Source: Fibrobacter sp. UWB5 (GTDB lineage Bacteria; Fibrobacterota; Fibrobacteria; Fibrobacterales; Fibrobacteraceae). Taken from it: 64,000 nucleotides of DNA. Each line of letters starts with the position of its first letter. Position 1 is the stretch's first letter. The stretch lies in the NCBI RefSeq assembly GCF_002210295.1, contig NZ_MWQH01000001.1:496001-560000 (forward strand), in the 5' to 3' direction. Positions 7,387 through 14,145 of the stretch are shown here, one piece after another. Made by a program: the position numbers and the translations under genes. The notes beneath the pieces were generated by a model, which worked only from the letters and a program-made list of their open reading frames with translations, searched no databases and had not been told where the DNA came from.

Positions 7387-9021
7387 TTACTTGATGATGA
7401 GCATCGAGTCGTCCCAGGCTTCATGTTTCTCCAAGCCGAGGAGGTTCGCGGTCGTTGCAGCGATGTTGGAAAGACCCCAGTCGCCTTCCTTGAGGCCGAG
7501 CTTGCCGCCCGTTACGTTATCGTAAAGGATGCAAGGAACCTTGTTGAGCGTGTGGCTCGTCTTGGCCTTGAACGTACCGTCCTTGTTGACCTTCGGCATG
7601 CCGGTCTTCTTGTCGATTTCGTACATTTCGTCGGCGTTACCGTGGTCAGCCGTGATGATAGCAACACCACCGAGAGCGTCAATCACCGGGAGCAAACGGG
7701 CGAGGCCGATGTCCACAGCTTCGATAGCCATCGTAGCAGCGCGGAAGGAGCCGGTGTGGCCCACCATGTCGCCGTTCGGGAAGTTGCAGCGGAGAGTCTG
7801 GTACTTGCCGCTCTTCAAGGCTTCGATCATGGCGTCGGTGATTTCGGCAGCCTTCATCCACGGGCGCTGTTCGAACGGAACAACGTCAGATTCAATTTCG
7901 AGGTAGGTTTCGCCGTCGAACTTGCTGGAACGGTTACCATTCCAGAAATAGGTCACGTGGCCGTACTTCTGCGTTTCGGAGCAAGCGAACTGCTTGACGC
8001 CCGTTTCAGCGAGCCATTCGCCGCTAGTTTCCTTGATGGCCGGAGGCGGAACGAGGAAGCGGTTCGGGAGCTTGAGGTCGCCGTCGTACTGGAGCATGCC
8101 AGCGTAGCAGACGTGCGGGAAGCGCTTGCGGTCAAATTCATTGAAGGATTCTTCTTCGAAGGCGCGGGTGATTTCGATGGCGCGGTCGCCACGGAAGTTG
8201 AAGAATACCACGGAGTCGCCGTCGTTGATGGTACCCACCGGCTGGCCGTCCTTAGCAATCACGAACGGCGGGAGATCCTGGTCAATAGCCTTGGTTTCGC
8301 CACGGAGAGTTTCGATAGCCTGCGTAGCGTTGTCGAACATACGGCCTTCGCCGAGCACGTGGGTCTTCCAGCCGAGTTCCACCATCTTCCAGTTAGCGTT
8401 GTAACGGTCCATGGTGATCTGCATACGGCCACCGCCGCTAGCAATGCAAACGTCGAATTCCGGAGAGCGGAGTTCGTCGAGGAACTTTTCGAACGGGCCA
8501 ACGTAATCGAGAGCGGAAGTTTCCGGCACGTCACGACCGTCGAGGAGGATGTGCACGCGGACCTTCTTGAGGCCTTCCTTCTTGGCCTGGGCAACCATGG
8601 CCTTCAGGTGAGAAATGTTGGAGTGAACGTTACCGTCGCTGAAGAGACCGATGAAGTGGAGGACGGTGTTCTTTTCGCGGGCGTTGCCGGCGATTTCCTT
8701 CCAAGCGTCGCGGCCGAAGATGTCGCCGGAGACGATGGCGTCCTGCACGAGGGCGGCACCTTGGTTGTACACCTGGCCAGCACCGATGGCGTTGTGGCCC
8801 ACTTCGGAGTTACCCATGTCTTCATTGGTCGGCATACCCACGGCGCGGCCGTGAGCCTTCAGGAGCACGTTCGGGTACATCTTGAAGAGGTTGTCGAGAG
8901 TCGGGGTGCGGGCGGCCTTGATGGCGTTGCCTTCGACTTTATCGGTGATACCAAAACCATCCATCACGATGGTTACGACCGGTCCCTTGATGCCGGGGAA
9001 GTTGGAAAGTTTCTTGAGCAT
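7387..9021 (-). CDS. gpmI: 2,3-bisphosphoglycerate-independent phosphoglycerate mutase
   Basis: 544 aa, the usual iPGM length. It interconverts 3- and 2-phosphoglycerate in glycolysis in the cytoplasm. Visible motifs: TIVMDGFGITD (metal Asp), GNSEVGHNAIGAG with the phosphorylated Ser, GGRMQITMDRYNANW, DHGNADEMYE near the C-terminus (metal His/Asp). The start ATG at 9021 has CGGAG 9 nt upstream. It is monocistronic between hairpins at 7314 and 9077. Confidence 0.96.
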   Translation of the reverse strand: MLKKLSNFPGIKGPVVTIVMDGFGITDKVEGNAIKAARTPTLDNLFKMYPNVLLKAHGRAVGMPTNEDMGNSEVGHNAIGAGQVYNQGAALVQDAIVSGDIFGRDAWKEIAGNAREKNTVLHFIGLFSDGNVHSNISHLKAMVAQAKKEGLKKVRVHILLDGRDVPETSALDYVGPFEKFLDELRSPEFDVCIASGGGRMQITMDRYNANWKMVELGWKTHVLGEGRMFDNATQAIETLRGETKAIDQDLPPFVIAKDGQPVGTINDGDSVVFFNFRGDRAIEITRAFEEESFNEFDRKRFPHVCYAGMLQYDGDLKLPNRFLVPPPAIKETSGEWLAETGVKQFACSETQKYGHVTYFWNGNRSSKFDGETYLEIESDVVPFEQRPWMKAAEITDAMIEALKSGKYQTLRCNFPNGDMVGHTGSFRAATMAIEAVDIGLARLLPVIDALGGVAIITADHGNADEMYEIDKKTGMPKVNKDGTFKAKTSHTLNKVPCILYDNVTGGKLGLKEGDWGLSNIAATTANLLGLEKHEAWDDSMLIIK

Positions 9022-9076
9022 ATTTACTCCGTGTTTGAATTTACGGGCGTAAATTTAGAAAATCTACCGAGTAAAT

Positions 9077-9104
9077 AAAAAAGCCCTCCCACGGGGGAGG
9101 GCTT
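9077..9104 (-). terminator. Rho-independent terminator
   Basis: AAGCCCTCCC-ACGG-GGGAGGGCTT, a perfect 10-bp GC-rich stem with a T-tract on the - strand. It lies between gpmI and the lipoprotein gene at 9125; given the order, it more likely ends the 9125-10189 transcript. Confidence 0.85.
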
Positions 9105-9124
9105 AAACTTGGTTTTAGACCAGA

Positions 9125-10189
9125 TTACTGGACTCTGTAGACCTTTACCTTGAAGGTGTAGTCGCCGTTGTTGCCTTCGGTCGGTTCGGTAATAGCGAAC
9201 GCGAAGAAGCCGGCGCCCGTTTCAGCATTGTAGGCTGCGGTCTTTGCGACGTAGATCTGGTTGGCGTTCTGGATCATGCCGGTCAGCTGAGTGCCTTCGA
9301 TAGCCTTGAACTTGAAGTCGCTCACGTAGGCGGTTGCCGGAGAGCGGTCTGCGTTCATGTCTTCGGGCCACATATCCACTTCGTAGTCGTCGGCGTACGG
9401 CGGAAGGTCACCGTTGGTAATCGGGGTGACAAAGACGCCTGCGCCCGTGGTCGCAGCAAGTTCAGGTTCGTTTCTGGTGCCAGCCTTAGAGAAGGTAATA
9501 TCAGCAGGAGAGCCGGCCGGAACTGCAGTGCAGGTGGAGAGGCTCAGACCCGGATTCACGTTCGTAGAAAGTTCCACCTGGCAAGAGGTCATGGGAATTT
9601 CGACCTTCACGGGCTGCTGAGAAGTCGTGTCTTCGGTGCGGCAGTATTCACCTGCATCGCGTTCGAACGGAATGATTTCGGTTCTCTGGTAATCCTTTTC
9701 ACCGTCGTTAGCCGTTACGGTAACGACCAGGCTGTACGTACCGCATTCGGTGAATGCCGGATCAGTCAGGTTGACGGACACGTAGGCGGAATTCATGGAA
9801 TTCAGGTCGATGGAGTTCTGTGTCGGGAAAAGAATTTGGTTGGAGCTAATCGTCACGCCAACATTGACCATGTTGCTTGCGTCAGTGCCCTTGCCGACCT
9901 TATAGTCGATGCCGGTGAAGACGGTGTTGAAAACGCTGTCCTGGGCGTCAGGGTCGCCGACAAAATCCAGACCGAACTGGCCTTTGAATCTGATTTCGTC
10001 ACCGGCGATTCGAGAAGAAAATTCCGTAACGGTGATGTTGGGGTCTTTCTTGTCCGGAACGACAATTTTATCGCCCTGCTGGTCCGGTCCGGCTTCGGTA
10101 GAAGACTTGCTATCGCTTCCGCAAGCAATGAGACCGAATGCGCCAATGGCGAAAACGGAACTCAGGATAAGTTTCTTTGCAAAAATCAT
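9125..10189 (-). CDS. Lipoprotein of unknown function
   Basis: 354 aa. A signal peptide ends in a lipobox (FGLIAC, Cys about residue 23) followed by GSDSKSSTEAG. The rest reads as beta-rich, with two or more Ig-like segments (e.g. ECGTYSLVVTVTANDG; NGDYTFKVKVYRV) and Cys pairs. No enzymatic motif is seen. GAGGAAAG lies 4 nt before the ATG. It is transcribed away from uvrB and closed by the hairpin at 9077-9104. Typical of abundant Fibrobacter surface lipoproteins; a more precise role cannot be given. Confidence 0.8.
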   Translation of the reverse strand: MIFAKKLILSSVFAIGAFGLIACGSDSKSSTEAGPDQQGDKIVVPDKKDPNITVTEFSSRIAGDEIRFKGQFGLDFVGDPDAQDSVFNTVFTGIDYKVGKGTDASNMVNVGVTISSNQILFPTQNSIDLNSMNSAYVSVNLTDPAFTECGTYSLVVTVTANDGEKDYQRTEIIPFERDAGEYCRTEDTTSQQPVKVEIPMTSCQVELSTNVNPGLSLSTCTAVPAGSPADITFSKAGTRNEPELAATTGAGVFVTPITNGDLPPYADDYEVDMWPEDMNADRSPATAYVSDFKFKAIEGTQLTGMIQNANQIYVAKTAAYNAETGAGFFAFAITEPTEGNNGDYTFKVKVYRVQ

Positions 10190-10285
10190 GATCTTTCCTC
10201 ATTAATTGTTTTTCTGCCCTTGAAAATAAACAAAAATGGGCTAAAATGCAATCAAAAAAGTGTAAATTTAAGCTAAAATGAAGCG

Positions 10286-10314
10286 AAAAACACGCTTTTT
10301 TGCGCAAAAAAGCG
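10286..10314 (-). terminator. Probable terminator after uvrB
   Basis: A perfect 22-nt palindrome, CGCTTTTTTGC/GCAAAAAAGCG (10293-10314), lies 19 nt after the uvrB stop and is followed on the - strand by TGTTTTTCG. The AT-rich stem is unusual but the position fits. Confidence 0.6.
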
Positions 10315-10332
10315 GATTTTCGTGATAAAAAT

Positions 10333-12516
10333 CTATTCCATACCGCGGATAATGTCGCGAAGCCGCGCCGCTTCCTCGAAATCGAGGCGTGCGGCAGCCT
10401 CTTTCATTTGACGTTCCAGGTCTTCGAGCTTGGACGAATCGGATGTCTGTTCCAGCAGTTTGGCGTTTTCAGCGCGTTTTGAACCACGTGCGCCCTTCTT
10501 CTTCGTCTTGCTCGAAGGCTGTAGCGGTTCCATGGGGCGGATGCCGTTGCCATCGTCTTCCCAGTCCTCGTCGACGGAATCGTCGCCGATATCGCCGAGC
10601 GGGTCGTTGATTCTCAGGTCGTCTTCCAGCTTGCGGGTCACGGACTTCGGGGTGATTCCATGTTCCTTGTTGAATTCTTCCTGAACGCTGCGACGGCGGG
10701 CGGTTTCGGTGATGGCCTTGTCGAGGCTGTCGGTCATGTTGTCCGCGAACAAAAGCACCGTGCCGTTCACGTTGCGGCTTGCGCGGCCCATCGTCTGGAT
10801 TAAGCTGCGGTAGTTGCGCAGAAATCCTTCCTTGTCGGCGTCGAGGATCGCGACCATGCTCACTTCGGGCAGGTCCAGGCCTTCGCGCAGCAGGTTGATA
10901 CCCACCAGCACGTCGAATTCACCGGTGCGGAGTCCGCGAATCAGTTCGTGGCGTTCCAGCGTCTTGATATCGCTGTGCAGGTAGCGCGCGCGGATTCCCG
11001 CTTCCACGAAAAAGTCGGTGAGGTCCTGCGCCATTTTCTTGGTGAGTGTCGTGACCAGTACGCGGTCGCCGTTCTTGACGACTTCCTCGATGCGGTACAG
11101 GAGCACGTCCATCTGGCCCTTGATGGGGAACATCTCGATTTTCGGGTCCAAAAGTCCGGTGGGCCTGTTAATTTGTTCGGTAACGACGCCGCCCGTCTTG
11201 GTAAGTTCGTAATCGCCGGGGGTGGCGCTCACAAAGAGCACCTGCTTCGGGTACATGTACTCGAATTCGGCGAAGTTCATGGGGCGGTTGTCCAACGCGC
11301 AAGGCAGGCGGAAACCGTACTGCACCAGCGTGGTCTTGCGGCTCTTATCGCCCTCGGCCATGCCGCCCACCTGCGGAATGCTCACGTGGGATTCGTCAAT
11401 CATCAAAAGCCAGTCATCGCCAAAGTAGTCGATAAGCGTGAAGGGGCGCGTACCCGGGGCGCGGTTTTCGATAATGCGGGAGTAGTTTTCGATGCCGCTG
11501 CACATGCCGGTTTCGCGGATCATTTCCATGTCGTAGCGGGTGCGGCTGCTGAGACGGGCCGATTCCAGCACCTTGCCTTCCTTGTCGAGTTCCGCGAGGC
11601 GGTCGGTGAGTTCCATCTGCATGCGCTGCAGAATGCCTGCGCGACCTTCTTCCTTGGTCACGAAGTGCTTTGCCGGAGCGATGGTCATTTCGTCCATTTC
11701 CTGAGTGACTTCGCCGGTAATGATGTTGAAGCGAACGAGCCTGTCGACTTCATCGCCGAAAAGCTCGATGCGTAAGCCCTCTTCGTCGTAGCTCGGGTGA
11801 ATCTCGATCACGTCGCCGTGCACGCGGAAAGAACCGCGCTCCAGACTGAAATCGTTTCTCGTGTATTGAATGCGCACCAGGTCGTGGAGAATCTTGTCGC
11901 GGTCGTAAACGTCACCCTTCTTGATGCGAACCATCAGATCGAAATATTCGCTCGGGCTTCCCAAACCGTAAATGCAGCTGACGGAAGCGACGATAATTAC
12001 GTCGCGGCGGGTCAAAAGGTTCGCGGTGGCGCGCAGGCGGAGCTTGTCGATTTCGTCGTTGATGCTGGCGTCTTTTTCAATAAAGGTATCCGTGTGCGGA
12101 ATATAGGCTTCGGGCTGGAAGTAGTCGTAATAGCTCACGAAATATTCTACCGCGTTGTGCGGGAAGAAAGCCTTGAATTCCTGGTAGAGCTGGGCTGCAA
12201 GCGTCTTGTTGTGGGTCAAAATCAGCGTTGGCTTGCCCACGTTCTTGATGACGTTCGCCATCGTGAAAGTCTTGCCGGAACCCGTGACGCCAAGCAATGT
12301 CTGGAACTGTTCGCCGTGCTTGAATCCTTCCGTTAATTCTTTGATGGCCTTCGGCTGGTCGCCCGCTGCCCCGTAAGGGCTCACCAGTTCAAAGTTTGCG
12401 CGCGTCGGCGACTGGAACTGCTTGAGGTGACCCGGCAAACTCTTTTCGGGCGGTAGCGGTTTCGCTATCGGTTTCGCATACGGGTCGGGTGTAATTGTCT
12501 TGCGTGCGCGAGCCAT
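10333..12516 (-). CDS. uvrB: Excinuclease ABC subunit B
   Basis: 727 aa. UvrB is the damage-verifying helicase-like subunit of nucleotide excision repair. Visible features: Walker A LLGVTGSGKT, the beta-hairpin segment SYYDYFQPEAYIP, the domain-2 region, helicase motifs including LREGLDLPEVSMV and QTMGRASRNVNG, and a C-terminal UVR motif (KLEDLERQMKEAAARLDFE) for UvrC binding. An extra basic N-terminus of about 35 residues (PDPYAKPIAKPLPPEK) and a Lys/Arg-rich insertion before the UVR motif are slightly unusual. Monocistronic. Confidence 0.97.
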   Translation of the reverse strand: MARARKTITPDPYAKPIAKPLPPEKSLPGHLKQFQSPTRANFELVSPYGAAGDQPKAIKELTEGFKHGEQFQTLLGVTGSGKTFTMANVIKNVGKPTLILTHNKTLAAQLYQEFKAFFPHNAVEYFVSYYDYFQPEAYIPHTDTFIEKDASINDEIDKLRLRATANLLTRRDVIIVASVSCIYGLGSPSEYFDLMVRIKKGDVYDRDKILHDLVRIQYTRNDFSLERGSFRVHGDVIEIHPSYDEEGLRIELFGDEVDRLVRFNIITGEVTQEMDEMTIAPAKHFVTKEEGRAGILQRMQMELTDRLAELDKEGKVLESARLSSRTRYDMEMIRETGMCSGIENYSRIIENRAPGTRPFTLIDYFGDDWLLMIDESHVSIPQVGGMAEGDKSRKTTLVQYGFRLPCALDNRPMNFAEFEYMYPKQVLFVSATPGDYELTKTGGVVTEQINRPTGLLDPKIEMFPIKGQMDVLLYRIEEVVKNGDRVLVTTLTKKMAQDLTDFFVEAGIRARYLHSDIKTLERHELIRGLRTGEFDVLVGINLLREGLDLPEVSMVAILDADKEGFLRNYRSLIQTMGRASRNVNGTVLLFADNMTDSLDKAITETARRRSVQEEFNKEHGITPKSVTRKLEDDLRINDPLGDIGDDSVDEDWEDDGNGIRPMEPLQPSSKTKKKGARGSKRAENAKLLEQTSDSSKLEDLERQMKEAAARLDFEEAARLRDIIRGME

Positions 12517-12588
12517 GTGATATAAGAATAATTGATGAATAATGAACAGTGAAAAATTAACAATAAATAAAAGGTTTCATTTTAATTT

Positions 12589-12596
12589 TATATTTG
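12589..12596 (+). promoter_or_regulatory. TAnnTTTG promoter element
   Basis: TATATTTG, 7 nt before the ATG at 12604. No Shine-Dalgarno sequence is visible, consistent with a very short leader. Confidence 0.5.
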
Positions 12597-12603
12597 GTTT
12601 GTA

Positions 12604-13677
12604 ATGGAATTGTTGAAAAAAATAGGATTGCTCTTGTTTGTTTTCGTGACGCTTGTGGCCGCGGCAACGGAAGATGCGTCCGAAGACGATTTTCAACGCT
12701 ATTCCGTGGTCCCGATTTTGGGCTATACCGAAGAGACGGAATTCCAGATTGGCGTGATGGCGCTGCTGTTTTTGCGCCCCGACGAACCGAAGGGCAATGT
12801 CCCCGAAATCGGCCTTACAGCGTATGGTTCGACGCGCGGTCAGTTGCAGTTGCAACTGGAACCGTACTACTACCTGTTCCACGATCAAATCAGTATTTGG
12901 GGGTTGCTCAAGTATCAAGATTGGGTGGCTGGTTACTATGGTCGCGGCAACGATCCGGATATCGATATTTTCACTAATTTTAACCGCAAAAAATTCCAGT
13001 ATGGCACGCGAATCGAATCGAGAATCGGACTTCCGAAGGCGTTCAAGTACGGTGTCGAAGTCCATGCGGAATACACCGAAATCGATTTCGAAGAAGGAAA
13101 AATAACGGATTTGCCGGATGACCATTCCGGTTGGCGTAATGGTGCGGGCTATTTGTTTGGGGTTGATACTCGCGACAATATCAACTGGACGCGTCATGGC
13201 TTTTTAGCCCAGTGGCAGCAAATGTTCTACAGCGATCTCCTTGGGGACTACACTTTTGATGTAGAATCTTTGGACCTGCGCGGTTACTCGACTTTAACTC
13301 AAACGACAACGATGGCGCTAGGTTTCTTGTGGCAGCGTGCCGGTGGCGACGTGCCTTTCGACATGCTTGCAGGGCCCGATGGAATCTGTCGGTTCCGCGG
13401 TGTAGAAAGCCTGTATTTTGGCGACAACCAGGCGGTAATCATGCAGGCCGAAGTCCGTCAGTTTATCTGGTGGCGCCTGGGTAGCCATGTATTTTTCGAA
13501 GGCGGAAAATCGGGTCGCTATTTTAGTGAACTTGTTCGTAACGACTGGCACCGGTCTGTTGGCGCAGGCGCTCTTTTGGGCCTGAATTTAAAGCAGAACC
13601 TGTTTGCCCGTGCCGATTTCTCTTGGGTCGATTTTGACCATTTAGGCCTGTCTTTCTACGTCCGTCAAGCATTTTAG
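12604..13677 (+). CDS. Omp85/D15-type outer-membrane beta-barrel protein without POTRA domains
   Basis: 357 aa with a signal peptide (residues 1-20). The protein is a series of amphipathic strands ending in VRQAF with a terminal Phe, the usual outer-membrane barrel signature. The segment CRFRGVESLYFGDNQAV matches the conserved (V/I)RG(F/Y) region of the bacterial surface antigen (D15/Omp85) barrel, and GGKSG follows where the family has a Gly-rich turn. There is no room for POTRA repeats, so it is a barrel-only member and not BamA itself. Cargo unknown. It lies just upstream of the ACP/ketosynthase genes but has its own promoter-like element. Confidence 0.8.
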   Translation: MELLKKIGLLLFVFVTLVAAATEDASEDDFQRYSVVPILGYTEETEFQIGVMALLFLRPDEPKGNVPEIGLTAYGSTRGQLQLQLEPYYYLFHDQISIWGLLKYQDWVAGYYGRGNDPDIDIFTNFNRKKFQYGTRIESRIGLPKAFKYGVEVHAEYTEIDFEEGKITDLPDDHSGWRNGAGYLFGVDTRDNINWTRHGFLAQWQQMFYSDLLGDYTFDVESLDLRGYSTLTQTTTMALGFLWQRAGGDVPFDMLAGPDGICRFRGVESLYFGDNQAVIMQAEVRQFIWWRLGSHVFFEGGKSGRYFSELVRNDWHRSVGAGALLGLNLKQNLFARADFSWVDFDHLGLSFYVRQAF

Positions 13678-13718
13678 CGCAAAAAATGCGCAAAAACGGC
13701 AGATTGTGTGCATTTCGT

Positions 13719-13731
13719 CCCTAAATTAGGG
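13719..13731. promoter_or_regulatory. Perfect 13-nt palindrome upstream of the ACP gene
   Basis: CCCTAA-A-TTAGGG lies about 50 nt upstream of the TATCTTTG element of the ACP gene. It could be an operator for a dimeric regulator; it is too short to be a convincing terminator. No second copy was noticed. Confidence 0.3.
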
Positions 13732-13781
13732 CTATATGTCGCTTTTGTAACAATTTAGACAACTCATTTGTTATTTTTTTC

Positions 13782-13789
13782 TATCTTTG
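13782..13789 (+). promoter_or_regulatory. TAnnTTTG promoter element of the ACP gene
   Basis: TATCTTTG, 25 nt before the ACP ATG; the same octamer (CTATCTTTG as 9-mer) recurs upstream of the next gene at 14130. Confidence 0.5.
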
Positions 13790-13814
13790 CCCCAAAAAAG
13801 TTACGAGGTATAAT

Positions 13815-14054
13815 ATGAACGAAATGAAAGAAAAACTCAAGGCCTTCTTTATGTCTGATCTCGGTGTTGATGGCGACGTGCTTCAGTTTGACACTCCGCT
13901 TTTCGGTGAAGAAATTGGCCTGGATTCTGTGGATTCCCTTGAAATCATCTCCTTCGTTGACAGCAACTTCGGCGTGTCCATGACTGGCGTTGCCAAGGAA
14001 AACTTCCAGAGCATCGATACGATCGCTGCTTACATCGAAGCTCATAAGGCCTAA
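13815..14054 (+). CDS. Acyl carrier protein of the ketosynthase cluster
   Basis: 79 aa acidic helical protein. The phosphopantetheine attachment site is Ser38 in GLDSVDSLEI. ACGAGG lies before the start. It is followed by its own terminator (14062-14091) and then by a ketosynthase fusion, FabG and FabZ, so it is likely the dedicated carrier of that assembly line; its separate terminator would allow it to be made in excess. It could also be the housekeeping AcpP, but the usual fabD/fabH/fabF neighbours are not here, and the sequence around the Ser (DSVDSLE) differs from the typical DSLDTVE of AcpP. Confidence 0.9.
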   Translation: MNEMKEKLKAFFMSDLGVDGDVLQFDTPLFGEEIGLDSVDSLEIISFVDSNFGVSMTGVAKENFQSIDTIAAYIEAHKA

Positions 14055-14061
14055 AGAATTT

Positions 14062-14091
14062 AGCCGGGGACACGTTCTCGGCTCTTTTTTT
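14062..14091 (+). terminator. Terminator after the ACP gene
   Basis: AGCCGGGGA-CACGT-TCTCGGCT followed by CTTTTTTTG, a good stem with T-tract between the ACP gene and the ketosynthase gene. Confidence 0.8.
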
Positions 14092-14129
14092 GTTTTTTCG
14101 CATCCTGGAGCTTGGCGATAGGATGCATC

Positions 14130-14137
14130 TATCTTTG
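14130..14137 (+). promoter_or_regulatory. TAnnTTTG promoter element of the ketosynthase operon
   Basis: TATCTTTG lies 8 nt before the ATG at 14146. It follows the ACP terminator, so it is the likely promoter of the ketosynthase-FabG-FabZ genes. Confidence 0.5.
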
Positions 14138-14145
14138 GAAAGAAT

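Noticed and set aside
7351-9078. 575-codon open frame on the + strand opposite gpmI (also long frames opposite recJ, the KS fusion, nfnB, topB and the Ala/Pro-rich protein)
   Set aside because: They mirror strongly biased codons of well-identified genes, show no family motifs and lack start signals; they are antisense shadows.
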